A stretch of DNA of 64,000 bases from Caenibius tardaugens NBRC 16725 (GTDB taxonomy: Bacteria > Pseudomonadota > Alphaproteobacteria > Sphingomonadales > Sphingomonadaceae), in assembly GCF_003860345.1 (NCBI RefSeq), contig NZ_CP034179.1:1612001-1676000 (forward strand). The letters run 5' to 3'. The notes below the pieces were generated by a model. It saw nothing but the letters and a program-made list of their open reading frames with translations. It made no database searches and was not told where the DNA came from. How positions within the stretch are numbered: position 1 is the first letter of the stretch; each line of letters starts with the position of its first letter. The translations under genes and the position numbers were made by a program. Of the stretch, positions 44,401 through 53,588 are shown one piece after another.

Positions 44401-45297
44401 ATGCGCCCGAAGATGAATGTTCAACAGCTACGCTACTTTGTAGCTGCCTCAGACTTTGGGAGCTTCCGAAAAGCAGGCGCCGCCCTCGGCGTGCAGGAAT
44501 CGACTATCAGCCGACGCATCCGCGATCTGGAAGACGATCTCGGATCGGCGTTGTTCCGTCGCCATAGCGGCGGCGTATGCCTGACGATCGCCGGTCAGCG
44601 GTTGTTATCGCGGGCACGCAAGGTTTTGCGCTATGTCAGCGAAGGCGCCGAAATCGTGGGCGCGGTTGGCCGCGTGAAAGATGGGCATCTGCGCGTCGGC
44701 ATCTACACGTCTCTTGCATCGGGCTTCCTGCTGGAGCTGTTGAAATCATTCGGCGAGCAGCACGGGGGTGTTCAGCTTGAGATCGCGGACGGCAACCCGG
44801 CCGAGCATGTCGCTGCGATTCGCCAGTTCCGGCTCGACATCGCCTTTCTGACGGGCACGCATGATTGGCCGGAATGCGAGACGGCTCATCTGTGGAATGA
44901 GCGCGTGTTCGTGGTGCTGCCGCAAGGGCACACGCTTGCCCAAAAGGACGAGGTGATCTGGTCCGAGATCGCGCATGAAAACTTCATTGTGAGCGATGCG
45001 CCGCCCGGCCAGGAGATCCACGATTATCTGGTGAAGCGGGTCGGCGATCTCGGGCGTCATCCCGAGATCCAGACGCAGTTCGTCGGCCGGGACAATCTGA
45101 TGCCGCTGGTCGCCCTCGGCCGCGGCCTCACCGTGACCAGCGAGGCGACGACGGCCGCGCATGTGCCGGGCATCTGCTATCGGCCGCTCGTCGGGGAAAT
45201 CCTGCCCTTCAGCGCGGTATGGTCGCCGAAGAATGACAACCCCGCGCTGCGGCGTTTCGTCAGCATGGCGAAATCGCAGGCGCGGCGCAGGGTCTGA
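44401..45297 (+). CDS. LysR-family transcriptional regulator
   Basis: A 298-residue regulator. The N-terminal HTH is QQLRYFVAASDFGSFRKAGA followed by LGVQESTISRRIRDLEDDLG, and the effector domain is typical (LRVGIYTSLASGFLLELL, VFVVLPQGHTLAQKD). Start 44401 is set by AGGGGGCAC; MNVQQLRYF at 44413 is possible. It faces the conjugation operon tail to tail with a gap of 11 bp. Related ICE modules have a LysR gene at this position, so it may belong to the element and control it. Codon use shifts towards the ICE's in the second half. Confidence 0.88.
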   Translation: MRPKMNVQQLRYFVAASDFGSFRKAGAALGVQESTISRRIRDLEDDLGSALFRRHSGGVCLTIAGQRLLSRARKVLRYVSEGAEIVGAVGRVKDGHLRVGIYTSLASGFLLELLKSFGEQHGGVQLEIADGNPAEHVAAIRQFRLDIAFLTGTHDWPECETAHLWNERVFVVLPQGHTLAQKDEVIWSEIAHENFIVSDAPPGQEIHDYLVKRVGDLGRHPEIQTQFVGRDNLMPLVALGRGLTVTSEATTAAHVPGICYRPLVGEILPFSAVWSPKNDNPALRRFVSMAKSQARRRV

Positions 45298-45308
45298 TTA
45301 TTTCGAGG

Positions 45309-45542
45309 TTATGAGGCCGGTTCGCCGGCCGTTCGTGGACGCCGCGCCTTGGCGAAGCCGCGATCCGTGGCGATGAAGCGGTCCAGCATTGGTACGATCA
45401 ATTTCGCAGGCTCTACCGGCGCACCGCCTTCGGCCAGGAGACGGCCGTATTCGATCAGGTCACGATGGAGGCTGGCGGGTAACTCCACCGTGATCTTGAC
45501 AGGTTTGTCGTCGGTGATGGGGCCGAGTTTCAGCTTGGTCAT
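45309..45542 (-). CDS. DUF2274 conjugation-associated protein
   Basis: A 77-residue protein starting MTKLKLGPITDDKPVKITVE and containing LPASLHRDLIEYGRLLAEGG. This is the DUF2274 family, nearly always the last gene of trb operons in Alphaproteobacteria after trbI. The RHH-like look of KITVELPASLHRDLIEYG suggests DNA binding. A perfect GGCCGG-TTCG-CCGGCC hairpin lies inside its 3' end (45315-45330). It starts 2 bp beyond the trbI stop. Confidence 0.9.
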   Translation of the reverse strand: MTKLKLGPITDDKPVKITVELPASLHRDLIEYGRLLAEGGAPVEPAKLIVPMLDRFIATDRGFAKARRPRTAGEPAS

Positions 45543-45544
45543 GG

Positions 45545-46726
45545 TCAGTTCCTGAAGGGTTCGAGGACAAGATCGCGCGTAATGACGATTGTGACCGGGA
45601 AGCCCGGCCGGATGGTCAGCGTCGGCGCGACGTTGAGCTGGCGGCGGACGATCTGTTGTCCGGCGTCGTTGATGGTGTCCTGGCCGCCATTGCGGATGGC
45701 GCGCAGGAGCTGGTCCTGATCGTCGATGGCAAGTTCGGCGCCGACGGAAAGAAGCGTCGAGAGGCCGGCAGCCTTGGCGAGATCCCACCAGTGATAATCG
45801 ACGCCATCTTCCAGGCCGGCATAGCCCTGGCCGTCAGCTCCGGGCTGGCGTTCGAGCACGATGGAGCGGCCGTTCGGCAGAATCAGTCGGTTCCAGACGA
45901 GCAGGACGCGGCGTTGCCCGGCCTGCACATTGTTGTCGTACTGGCCGATGAGCCGCGTGCCCTGCGGCACGAGCAGGATGCGGCCGGTTGGGCTGTCATA
46001 GATGTTTTCCGTAACCTGCGCGGTGATCTGGCCGGGCAGATCGGAACGGATGCCGGTGATGAGCGCGGCCGATATGACGGAGCCGGCCTGAAGGATGAAA
46101 GGCGATGCCGGCGGTGTGACGCGATCGGGCGTCACGGTGCGTCGGTCGACTGCCGCGTTGAGGAACGCGAGCTGCTTGTCCTGTGCCGTCGCCTGTCCGG
46201 GCTGGGCCGTCGTGTCGAGGCCCGCCAGGCCGGACATGGCTCCGGCTCCGGACGTGGCGGCCGATCCGCTGCGCGCCTGGAAGAACACGACGCTGGTACG
46301 GGCGGCCTCTTCCTCGGCGCGACGGCGCTGTTCCGCTTCGCTGACGCCAGGTGCGGGCGTGGCAACGGTGGGCGTGGTGACGGGCTGGCCGGCGTTCTGT
46401 GCATTGAGGATCGGGCGGCCGAGGTCGCCCGGCAGGGCCGGGCCGAGCACCGGCCCGGTATAGTCTTTCGGCAGTCCGGCAAGACCATCGGCGGCCTGCC
46501 GGTTGGTGGTGGAGTATAGCTCCTCCTTGGGGCCGTCGCCCGACGTGTGCGTCTGGAGTGCGTAGATCAGCGTCCCGCCGATGCCGACCAAGGCGACGGC
46601 GGCCACGCTGGCGAGCACCTTGCGCGACAGGCGGGTGACGCGCGGCGGCTCGGCGCGAAGCCGCATCGGCGCGACGGGAGTGCTGGTTTCAGCAGGGGTT
46701 TCGGTGTTGGCGTCAGTGTCGGTCAC
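45545..46726 (-). CDS. trbI: Conjugal transfer protein TrbI (VirB10-like)
   Basis: A 393-residue inner-membrane-anchored core component of the mating-pair channel. One N-terminal span (VLASVAAVALVGIGGTLIYA) is followed by a Pro/Ala-rich periplasmic stretch and the VirB10/TrbI domain (LQAGSVISAALITGIRSDLP, GQITAQVTENIYDSPTG, LLVPQGTRLIGQYDN). It overlaps trbG by 4 bp and is followed by DUF2274. It connects the inner-membrane ATPases to the outer-membrane TrbG. Confidence 0.95.
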   Translation of the reverse strand: MTDTDANTETPAETSTPVAPMRLRAEPPRVTRLSRKVLASVAAVALVGIGGTLIYALQTHTSGDGPKEELYSTTNRQAADGLAGLPKDYTGPVLGPALPGDLGRPILNAQNAGQPVTTPTVATPAPGVSEAEQRRRAEEEAARTSVVFFQARSGSAATSGAGAMSGLAGLDTTAQPGQATAQDKQLAFLNAAVDRRTVTPDRVTPPASPFILQAGSVISAALITGIRSDLPGQITAQVTENIYDSPTGRILLVPQGTRLIGQYDNNVQAGQRRVLLVWNRLILPNGRSIVLERQPGADGQGYAGLEDGVDYHWWDLAKAAGLSTLLSVGAELAIDDQDQLLRAIRNGGQDTINDAGQQIVRRQLNVAPTLTIRPGFPVTIVITRDLVLEPFRN

Positions 46727-47706
46727 GATTGCGGCCTCCCGTCGGTGCGGACGATCCTGACGGTCTGTTGCTTGTCGCCGCTGCCGAGGCGCAGTTCGGC
46801 CGCGCCGAACAGGCGATCGACGATCAGGATGTGTTGATAGATGCGGCTGTTGACGATCTGCGCTTCGCCTTCCGGCCCGATGACGAACAGCGGCGGCATC
46901 TCGCCCTGGACGATGCCGCGCGCGAACTCGACATAGACGTGCCGCCCGTCGTCATAGACCGTGAGCGGCTTCCACGGCGGATTGCCGCCGGTCAGGGCAT
47001 AGCGATAGTTGCGCGACGCCACGGCCGGAATGACCGGCGTCGCCGGAATGGCCTGGCGCTGGCCGGCCGGCGGCTGCGGATAGGACCAGGCGACCGATGG
47101 CATATAGGGCTTCTCGCCGGATCGCAGCTCGATCATGTACGTGCGCCGATCTGTCGTCACGACGAGATTGGTGGTGATGTCGGGCCGGCTCGGCTTGACG
47201 AGGATATGGACGCGCCGGGTCACGCCAGCGCCGGATTCCGTGTCGCCGATGATCCAGCGGGCGGTGTCGCCTGCCGCGATCGGTCCTGCGCCGGTCAGGC
47301 TCTCGCCCGGCTCCAGCGCAATGTCGGTGATCTGGCCGGGAACGGCATAGACCTGATAGAGTGCGCCTTCCGACCAGGGATAGATCTGGATGGCGTTGTA
47401 ATAGCCTTCGCGGCGCGGCTCGACGCGGGCGGCCGTATTGGCGTTTTCGACACGGCCGGTCGGCGTGCTGGCGGCGGTGCCGCCGCGTGCAACCGTCCAG
47501 GCCGGCGGGATATGCAGGGGCTTTGGTTGGTCGTCCACGACGGCGGCGGGAATGGCCGGCAGAGGCGGCACGCTCGCGTCGTAGTCGATCTGCGGCGGCT
47601 TCGTCATAGTAGCGCAGCCCGCCAACGCGGTCGCGGACAACATCAAAGCCAAGGCTGCGGGTTTACGGAAACCCGGAAGGACGGCGATACGGAAAGCCGG
47701 GTTCAT
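46723..47706 (-). CDS. trbG: Conjugal transfer protein TrbG (VirB9-like)
   Basis: A 327-residue outer-membrane-associated channel component with a lipoprotein signal peptide (ALMLSATALAGC). The VirB9/CagX-like domain shows AVPGQITDIALEPGESLTGA, GAGVTRRVHILVKPSRPDIT and SRIYQHILIVDRLFGAAELR. It overlaps trbF and trbI by 4 bp each, so translation is coupled. Confidence 0.95.
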   Translation of the reverse strand: MNPAFRIAVLPGFRKPAALALMLSATALAGCATMTKPPQIDYDASVPPLPAIPAAVVDDQPKPLHIPPAWTVARGGTAASTPTGRVENANTAARVEPRREGYYNAIQIYPWSEGALYQVYAVPGQITDIALEPGESLTGAGPIAAGDTARWIIGDTESGAGVTRRVHILVKPSRPDITTNLVVTTDRRTYMIELRSGEKPYMPSVAWSYPQPPAGQRQAIPATPVIPAVASRNYRYALTGGNPPWKPLTVYDDGRHVYVEFARGIVQGEMPPLFVIGPEGEAQIVNSRIYQHILIVDRLFGAAELRLGSGDKQQTVRIVRTDGRPQS

Positions 47707-48392
47707 TGGCTCAACTCCCGTGACCAGTTGATGGCATTGACGTAGATGCCGAGCGGATTGGCTTTGAGCCGTTCGGCGTCACGCGAGGGCTGGATGGCGA
47801 TGGTCAGGATGGCGGTCCACCGCTCGGTCGCGGCGAGCTGGCCGTTCTCGTAGCGGCGCTCGATCCAGGCGACGCGGAAGCTATCGGGCGAAGCCCGGAT
47901 GACGCTCGACACTTCGACGGCGATCTGCTGCCGGCCGACCTTGGTGAACGGGTCGTTGGTGCGGGCATAGTCGTTGAGCGCCGATGCGCCGCGATCCGTG
48001 GTCCACTCATAGGCGCGAAGCCAGTTCTGCCGGACAATGATCGGATCGGCGGGGATGCTCCTGACCTGTTCGATGAAGCGGCCGAGATGCCATGCGATTT
48101 GCGGATCGGTCGGGCGATAGTCGGCGTCGGCAGGTGCGACGGCCTGCGCCTGGCCGAGATGATCGACCTGCACCACCCAGGGAACAACGGTGCCGCGCGC
48201 TGATTGCCAGACGAGCGCGGACGCGAAGCCTGCCGACAGGATCAGCGAGCCGAAGGCCATGTATCGCCAGTTCTTCGCCTGCACGCGGGCCGAGCCGATA
48301 CGCTCGTCCCAGACCTGAGCGGCCTTCTGATAGGGCGTCTCGGGCTCGGGTGTCTTGCCGTAGTGGGCGGCGGGTCTTTTGAAGAGGTTCAT
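47703..48392 (-). CDS. trbF: Conjugal transfer protein TrbF (VirB8-like)
   Basis: A 229-residue bitopic inner-membrane protein: cytoplasmic N-terminus, one span (MAFGSLILSAGFASALVWQS) and a periplasmic VirB8-fold domain (WVVQVDHLGQAQAVAPADAD, YRPTDPQIAWHLGRFIEQVR, WTAILTIAIQPSRDAERLK). It nucleates the T4SS scaffold. Its ATG overlaps the last base of the trbL stop, a tight coupling. Confidence 0.95.
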   Translation of the reverse strand: MNLFKRPAAHYGKTPEPETPYQKAAQVWDERIGSARVQAKNWRYMAFGSLILSAGFASALVWQSARGTVVPWVVQVDHLGQAQAVAPADADYRPTDPQIAWHLGRFIEQVRSIPADPIIVRQNWLRAYEWTTDRGASALNDYARTNDPFTKVGRQQIAVEVSSVIRASPDSFRVAWIERRYENGQLAATERWTAILTIAIQPSRDAERLKANPLGIYVNAINWSRELSQ

Positions 48393-49750
48393 CAGCGGTC
48401 ACTTTCAGAGAGGTTGATGGAGGAGCCGGAGCCGTGGCTGTCGCCGGAACGGACAGCATGGGCGGCGGCGCTGACGCCGTGGCTCATGGTCTGGCTGCGC
48501 TTCATGCGCTTGGCCCAATCGGGAGCGCCGCCGCCTGCGGAGGCTGCTGGCGTGGATGCAGCTTCCGCACCGCCGCCGATGGTCCCCATGGTCGATGAAC
48601 CGCCGGTGGCGCCGAAACCGGCTTTCGCGCCTTCGGAGAAGCTGGATTTCATGCTCTCGGCGGCGCGGGTCGCGGCGCGGCGCAACGGTGAGACGGCGGC
48701 CGACCCGGCGGCGCGGGCAACGCCACCCATGCCGGAGGCAACACCAGCCGCGCCCGATTGGCCCATGGAGCCGAGCGAATAGGCCGATGATGCAGCGCCC
48801 GCTGCGGTCGCGCCGCCGCGTGCGACTGCGGCGCCACCCGACACCATGGCGGCTCCGCCCCTTGCGGCCAGCATCGCGCCGCCGCCGGCGGCCATGGCGG
48901 CTCCGCCCACGGCAAGGCCGGTGCCGATGGCGGCGCCCGCGCCGAGCTGGGGACCGCCGGAGACGAGGCCGTTGGCGATGCCGGGGCCGAAAATGCCGAG
49001 GCCAAGCAAGGAGAGAGCGGCGAGCACGATCGCCATGGCGTCATCGACGGTCGGGGTTGTGTTGCCGAACCCCTTGGTGAACTCGCCGAACAGCGTTGAG
49101 CCGATGCCGATGATGACGGCGAGCACCAGAACCTTGATGCCGCTGGATATGACGTTGCCAAGCACGCGCTCGGCCATGAAGGCGGTCTTGCCGAAGAGGC
49201 CGAACGGAATGAGGACGAAACCGGCGAGCGTGGACAGCTTGAACTCAATCAGGGTGACGAAAAGCTGGATCGCCAGGATGAAGAAGGCGAGGATGACCAG
49301 CGCCCAGGCAAAGAGCAGGCACACGATTTGGATCAGGTTCTCGAAGACCGAGATCCAACCCATCAGCGGCGAGATCGCGTCGAGCAGCGGCCGGGCAGCG
49401 TCGAGGCCGGTTTGCGCGACCTTGCCGGGGCGCATCAGGTCGTCGGCGGAAAAGCTCGTTCCCGACGCCTTGAGTCCGAGCCCGGCGAAACTGTCGAAGA
49501 TGATCTGCGCGAGGTTCTGCCAGTTGCCTATCAGATAGGCGAAGATGCCGACGAACAGCGTCTTCTTCACCAGGCGGGCGATGATGTCGTCGTCCGCGCT
49601 CCAGCTCCAGAACAGCGCCGCCAGCGTCACGTCGATGACGATGAGCGTGGTGGCGATAAACGCCACTTCGCCGGACAGCAGACCGAAGCCTGAGTCGATG
49701 TAGCGGGTGAAGGTGCCCAGGAATTTGTCGATGACGCCGACGCCGCCCAT
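48392..49750 (-). CDS. trbL: Conjugal transfer protein TrbL (VirB6-like)
   Basis: A 452-residue polytopic inner-membrane protein. The hydrophobic core holds five or more spans (VAFIATTLIVIDVTLAALFW, VCLLFAWALVILAFFILAI, KVLVLAVIIGIGSTLF) and P-type signature STLAGFVLIPFGLFGKTAFM. The C-terminal third is a long Ala/Gly/Ser-rich low-complexity tail (AAAGAASSAYSLGSMGQSG), as usual for TrbL. It follows trbK by 3 bp. Confidence 0.93.
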   Translation of the reverse strand: MGGVGVIDKFLGTFTRYIDSGFGLLSGEVAFIATTLIVIDVTLAALFWSWSADDDIIARLVKKTLFVGIFAYLIGNWQNLAQIIFDSFAGLGLKASGTSFSADDLMRPGKVAQTGLDAARPLLDAISPLMGWISVFENLIQIVCLLFAWALVILAFFILAIQLFVTLIEFKLSTLAGFVLIPFGLFGKTAFMAERVLGNVISSGIKVLVLAVIIGIGSTLFGEFTKGFGNTTPTVDDAMAIVLAALSLLGLGIFGPGIANGLVSGGPQLGAGAAIGTGLAVGGAAMAAGGGAMLAARGGAAMVSGGAAVARGGATAAGAASSAYSLGSMGQSGAAGVASGMGGVARAAGSAAVSPLRRAATRAAESMKSSFSEGAKAGFGATGGSSTMGTIGGGAEAASTPAASAGGGAPDWAKRMKRSQTMSHGVSAAAHAVRSGDSHGSGSSINLSESDR

Positions 49751-49753
49751 GGC

Positions 49754-50062
49754 TCACCGCCCTTCCGACACGGCCGGCGACGCCGGTGCGAGCGGTGCGA
49801 CCGACGACGCCGGCGCATGGCCAAGGAACCGGTCGCGGGTCTCGGCCCACAGCGCCAGGCATTCCGGGTTGCTGGCGGCCGCTTGGCCAAGCTGCTGGCA
49901 CCGGCGCTGCCCCTCGCGCAACGGGTCCTCTGCGGGCTGTTGCACGCGCGCCGGCGGCGATACCGACGCGTCTTCCTTGCGGGTCATTTCGATCGCGGTC
50001 GCCGTGACGGCCACGGCGACGAATATGATTGCGCCCAGCCGGGCCAGCATCTTGCCGTCCAT
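49754..50062 (-). CDS. trbK: TrbK-like entry-exclusion protein
   Basis: A 102-residue protein with an N-terminal membrane span (MLARLGAIIFVAVAVTATAI) and a small soluble domain with two cysteines (RRCQQLGQAAASNPECLALW), the layout of the TrbK-alt family placed between trbJ and trbL. It may block redundant transfer into cells that already carry the element. Assignment rests on position and on the CQQLG...NPECLALW pattern. Confidence 0.85.
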   Translation of the reverse strand: MDGKMLARLGAIIFVAVAVTATAIEMTRKEDASVSPPARVQQPAEDPLREGQRRCQQLGQAAASNPECLALWAETRDRFLGHAPASSVAPLAPASPAVSEGR

Positions 50063-50083
50063 GACGGTGCTCCCTTCTGGTTC

Positions 50084-50854
50084 TCAGTTGCCGTTGTTGA
50101 ACATCTGCGCGTTGCCGGGCGTGTAGGCGGTGCCCGGCGTCAGGAAGCGGCGGCGCTGTTCGCGGCCCTGTTCGGCGGCGGCGGCGCGCTCGGCTTCGGT
50201 CAGTGCGCCGGCCCGACCGTTAGCGGCTAGCAGCGCGACCAGATCGGAAAGCTGCTGTGATTGCAGCGCGAGGATCTGGTTGCCGGCCTGCGTCGCCTGC
50301 AACGCGCCCGATGCCGACTGGCTCTGGCTGACGAGGTTCGACATCTGCGTGCGGTTGGTGTCGATATTGCCGACGACACCAGCCTGCACGCGCATGGCGT
50401 CCTGCAAGCCGCCGACCGTATTTTGCCAGCGCGAGCGGGCGTCGGTGACAAGCTGCGCGTCGGTCACCGACATCGAGACGTTGGCGTATTTTTGGGCAAA
50501 CATCTGGTCGATCTGCTGGACATTGAACGCAATGCCCTGCGCCTGGCTCAATAGCTGCTGCGTGCGCTGCACGTTCTGCTGCAATGCCTGAAGCGACGAA
50601 TATGGCAGGCTCGCCAGATTCTTTGCCTGATTGATGAGGCTTTGCGCCTCGTTCTGGAGCGAGGTGATCTGGTTGTTGATCTGTTGCAGCGTGCGCGCGG
50701 CGGTCAGGATGTTTTGCGCGTAATTGCTCGGATCGAAGACGGTCCATTGCGCATGAGCCGGCGTCGCCACCATCGGCGAGATGGCGAGCGGCGCGGCCGC
50801 CAGCATGGTTGCGGCGAGCGCCATGGCGCGCGAACGGATGGAATTGGCTTTCAT
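50084..50854 (-). CDS. trbJ: Conjugal transfer protein TrbJ (VirB5-like)
   Basis: A 256-residue exported protein; start 50854 (MKANSIRSRAMALAATMLAA) gives a signal peptide ending PAHAQ. The mature part is long alpha-helical coiled coil (AQNILTAARTLQQINNQITS, then LQNEAQSLINQAKNLASLPY), matching TrbJ pilus-tip/stabiliser proteins. The gene begins 2 bp after the trbE stop. Confidence 0.93.
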   Translation of the reverse strand: MKANSIRSRAMALAATMLAAAPLAISPMVATPAHAQWTVFDPSNYAQNILTAARTLQQINNQITSLQNEAQSLINQAKNLASLPYSSLQALQQNVQRTQQLLSQAQGIAFNVQQIDQMFAQKYANVSMSVTDAQLVTDARSRWQNTVGGLQDAMRVQAGVVGNIDTNRTQMSNLVSQSQSASGALQATQAGNQILALQSQQLSDLVALLAANGRAGALTEAERAAAAEQGREQRRRFLTPGTAYTPGNAQMFNNGN

Positions 50855-50856
50855 GG

Positions 50857-53295
50857 TCAGGACTCCTTTTCGGCTTCGGGGAAATTCGGGATGAGGTCGG
50901 CTGCCCAGCCGGTGTCGCGGGCGCGCAGCCACGCGGCGAGGAAGCCGGCGCGTCCGTGTTCGGCGACGAGACTGGCGATCAGGGATTGGTCGGATTTCGA
51001 GGATGCGGCGCAGAGCGCGAGGCCGACTTCCGACAGGCCCAGCTCGAACAGGCGATTGCCGCGCCGCGACTGGCAGTAGTAGTCCCGCTTGGGCGTCGCC
51101 CGCGCGAGGATTTCGATCTGCCGGTCATTGAGACCGAAGCGCCGATAGATGGCGGTGATCTGCGGCTCGATCGCGCGTTCGTTCGGCAGCAACAGCCGCG
51201 TCGGGCAGCTTTCGATGATGGCCGGCGCGATATTGCTGTTGTCGATGTCGGATAGCGATTGCGTGGCGAAGATGACGCTGGCGTTCTTCTTGCGCAGCGT
51301 TTTGAGCCATTCGCGGAGTTGGCCGGCGAAACCTTCATCGTCGAGCGCAAGCCAGCCCTCGTCGATGATGAGCAGCGTCGGGCGGCCGTCGAGCCGGTCG
51401 CCGATACGGTGAAACAGGTAGGACAAGACGGCCGGGGCCGCGCCGATCCCGACCAGCCCCTCGATCTCGAACGCCTGCACGTCGGCGTGACCGAGATGTT
51501 CGACCTCGGCGTCGAGCAGACGGCCATAGGCTCCCCCGACGCAATAGGGCCGGAGCGCCTGCTTGATGTCGTTCGACTGAAGCAGGACCGACAGGCCGGT
51601 GATCGTGCGTTCCCCGACCGGGGCCGATGCGAGCGAAGTCAGCGCCGTCCAGATGTGCTCCTTCACCTCTGGCGTGATGGTGATGCCCTCGCGCATGAGG
51701 ATCGCCACCAGCCAGTCGGCCGCCCAGGCGCGTTCATAGGTGTCGTCGATGCGGGCGAGCGGCTGAAGCGAGACGGAGAAGTCGTCGCCCTCGGTCAGCC
51801 CGCCGCCCAGGTCGTGCCAGTCGCCGCCCATGGCAAGCGCGGCAGCCCGGATGCTGCCACCGAAATCGAAGGCGAAGACTTGGGCTTGCGGATAGCGCCG
51901 GAACTGCAAGGCCATGAGCGCCAGCAGCACGGACTTGCCCGCGCCGGTCGGGCCGACGACAAGCGTATGGCCGACATCGCCGACATGAAGGGATAACCGG
52001 AACGGGGTCGAGCCTTCGGTCTTGCCGTAAAGCAAGGGGGGCGCACCGAAATGCTCGTCCCGTTCCGGCCCCGCCCACACCGCCGACAGCGGGATCATGT
52101 GGGCGAGATTCAAAGTGCTGATAGGAGGCTGGCGGACGTTCGCGTAGGCGTGGCCGGGCAGACTGCCGAGCCAGGCGTCCACCGCGTTGACGGTCTCGAC
52201 CATCGCCGTGAAGTCGCGGCCCTGGATCACCTTTTCGGCGAGACGCAATTTCTCGTCGGCAATGCGGGGATCGGCATCCCAAACGGTGATGGTGGCCGTG
52301 ACATAGGCCATGCCCGCCACATCGGCCCCCAGCTCCTGCAAGGCCATGTCGGCGTCGGCGGCCTTGTTGGAGGCGTCGGTGTCCACGAGGGCGGACGCCT
52401 CGTTGGTCATGACCTCTTTGAGGATCGCCGCGATCGACTTGCGTTTGGCGAACCATTGCCGCCTGATCTTGGTCAGCAGCCTGGTCGCGTCGGTCTTGTC
52501 GATCAGGATCGCGCGGGTCGACCAGCGATAGGGAAAGGCCAGCCTGTTCAAGTCGTCGAGCAGGCCGGGCGTCGTCGCGGTCGGAAAGCCGACAATGGTG
52601 AGGATGCGCAGATGATCGCCGCCGAGGCGCGGCTCCAGCCCGCCGGTGAGCGGCTGATCGGCCAGCAGCGCGTCGAGATAGACCGGGGTTTCGGGAACGC
52701 GGACGCGGTGCCGCTTGGTCGAGACAGTCGAGTGGAGATAGGTCAGCGTCTCGCTGTCATCGAGCCAGGCGCATTCGGGCATGAAACCGTCGAGCAGCGC
52801 CAGCACGCGGTCGGTGCGGTCGGTGAAGGTGCGCAGAATCTCGTTCGGATCGATACCGGCGCGCTCGCGGCCCTCATAGAGCCAGCTTTCCGCACGGGCG
52901 GCTTCCTCGGCGGGGGGCAGATAGAGGAAGGTCAGGTAATAGCCTGACACGAAGTGCGCGCCTGCTTCCTCGAAATCGGCCTTGCGCTCGGCATCGACCA
53001 GCCCGGAGGCCGGATCGGGCAGCAGGCTGTTCGGATAGGTCGCGGCCTCGGAGCGCTGCGCCTCCACGAAAATCGACCAGCCGGAGCCGAGACGGCGAAA
53101 GGCGTTGTTGATGCGGGATGCGACGGCGACCAGCTCGGCGGCGACGGCGCTATCGAGATCGGGACCGCGAAACTTCGCCGTCCTCTGGAAACTGCCGTCC
53201 TTGTTGAGCACGACGCCTTCGGCGACGAGCGCCGCCCAGGGCAGGAAATCGGCAAGGCGTGAAGCCGTGCGGCGATATTCGGAAAGGTTCATCAT
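50857..53295 (-). CDS. trbE: Conjugal transfer ATPase TrbE (VirB4-like)
   Basis: An 812-residue ATPase energising T4SS assembly at the inner membrane. Walker A is GPTGAGKSVLLALMA (about residue 445) and Walker B is LLIIDEGWLALDDEGF; VIFATQSLSDIDNS is the conserved motif after it. N-terminal CagE/TrbE domain: LSEYRRTASRLADFLPWAAL. Start 53295 or 53292 (MMNLS). It follows trbD by 14 bp. Confidence 0.96.
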   Translation of the reverse strand: MMNLSEYRRTASRLADFLPWAALVAEGVVLNKDGSFQRTAKFRGPDLDSAVAAELVAVASRINNAFRRLGSGWSIFVEAQRSEAATYPNSLLPDPASGLVDAERKADFEEAGAHFVSGYYLTFLYLPPAEEAARAESWLYEGRERAGIDPNEILRTFTDRTDRVLALLDGFMPECAWLDDSETLTYLHSTVSTKRHRVRVPETPVYLDALLADQPLTGGLEPRLGGDHLRILTIVGFPTATTPGLLDDLNRLAFPYRWSTRAILIDKTDATRLLTKIRRQWFAKRKSIAAILKEVMTNEASALVDTDASNKAADADMALQELGADVAGMAYVTATITVWDADPRIADEKLRLAEKVIQGRDFTAMVETVNAVDAWLGSLPGHAYANVRQPPISTLNLAHMIPLSAVWAGPERDEHFGAPPLLYGKTEGSTPFRLSLHVGDVGHTLVVGPTGAGKSVLLALMALQFRRYPQAQVFAFDFGGSIRAAALAMGGDWHDLGGGLTEGDDFSVSLQPLARIDDTYERAWAADWLVAILMREGITITPEVKEHIWTALTSLASAPVGERTITGLSVLLQSNDIKQALRPYCVGGAYGRLLDAEVEHLGHADVQAFEIEGLVGIGAAPAVLSYLFHRIGDRLDGRPTLLIIDEGWLALDDEGFAGQLREWLKTLRKKNASVIFATQSLSDIDNSNIAPAIIESCPTRLLLPNERAIEPQITAIYRRFGLNDRQIEILARATPKRDYYCQSRRGNRLFELGLSEVGLALCAASSKSDQSLIASLVAEHGRAGFLAAWLRARDTGWAADLIPNFPEAEKES

Positions 53296-53309
53296 GGGCT
53301 GCGCCTCCT

Positions 53310-53588
53310 TCAGACCGACAGATGACCGGGGATGCGCAGATGCCTGCGCCCGACTTCGACGAAGAGCGGATCGCGCTTGGCGGCCCAGACGGCGGCGAAG
53401 TGGCCGATGGCCCAGATGGCGATGCCGACCAGCCAGAGGCGCAGGCCGAGGCCCACGGCCCCGGCCAGCGTCCCGTTGAGGATCGCGATGGAACGCGGCG
53501 CACCGCCGAGCAGGATGTGCTCGGTCAGTGCGCGGTGAACCGGGACGGTGAATCCCGGCACGTCCAGTTGCTCGAAGGCGACGGCCAT
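53310..53588 (-). CDS. trbD: Conjugal transfer protein TrbD (VirB3-like)
   Basis: A 92-residue inner-membrane protein. PGFTVPVHRALTEHILLGGA is the VirB3/TrbD signature, followed by two hydrophobic segments (IAILNGTLAGAVGLGLRLW and LVGIAIWAIGHFAAVW) and a cytoplasmic KRDPLFVEVGRRHLR. It associates with TrbE. Its ATG overlaps the last base of trbC stop. Confidence 0.93.
   Translation of the reverse strand: MAVAFEQLDVPGFTVPVHRALTEHILLGGAPRSIAILNGTLAGAVGLGLRLWLVGIAIWAIGHFAAVWAAKRDPLFVEVGRRHLRIPGHLSV

Noticed and set aside
44117-44416. 99-codon plus-strand frame
   Set aside because: No ribosome site, overlaps the well-supported LysR start, and no family match.
33797-45300. Integration of the 45-64 kb conjugative element at tRNA-Gly
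   Set aside because: The tRNA 3' end faces lower coordinates; the duplicated 3' half lies only 330 bp away on that side and encloses just an integrase fragment, so the large element is not bounded by it.
45315-45330. GGCCGG-TTCG-CCGGCC hairpin as a terminator of the trb operon
   Set aside because: It lies inside the coding end of the DUF2274 gene and has no T-run; it may only be coding sequence.
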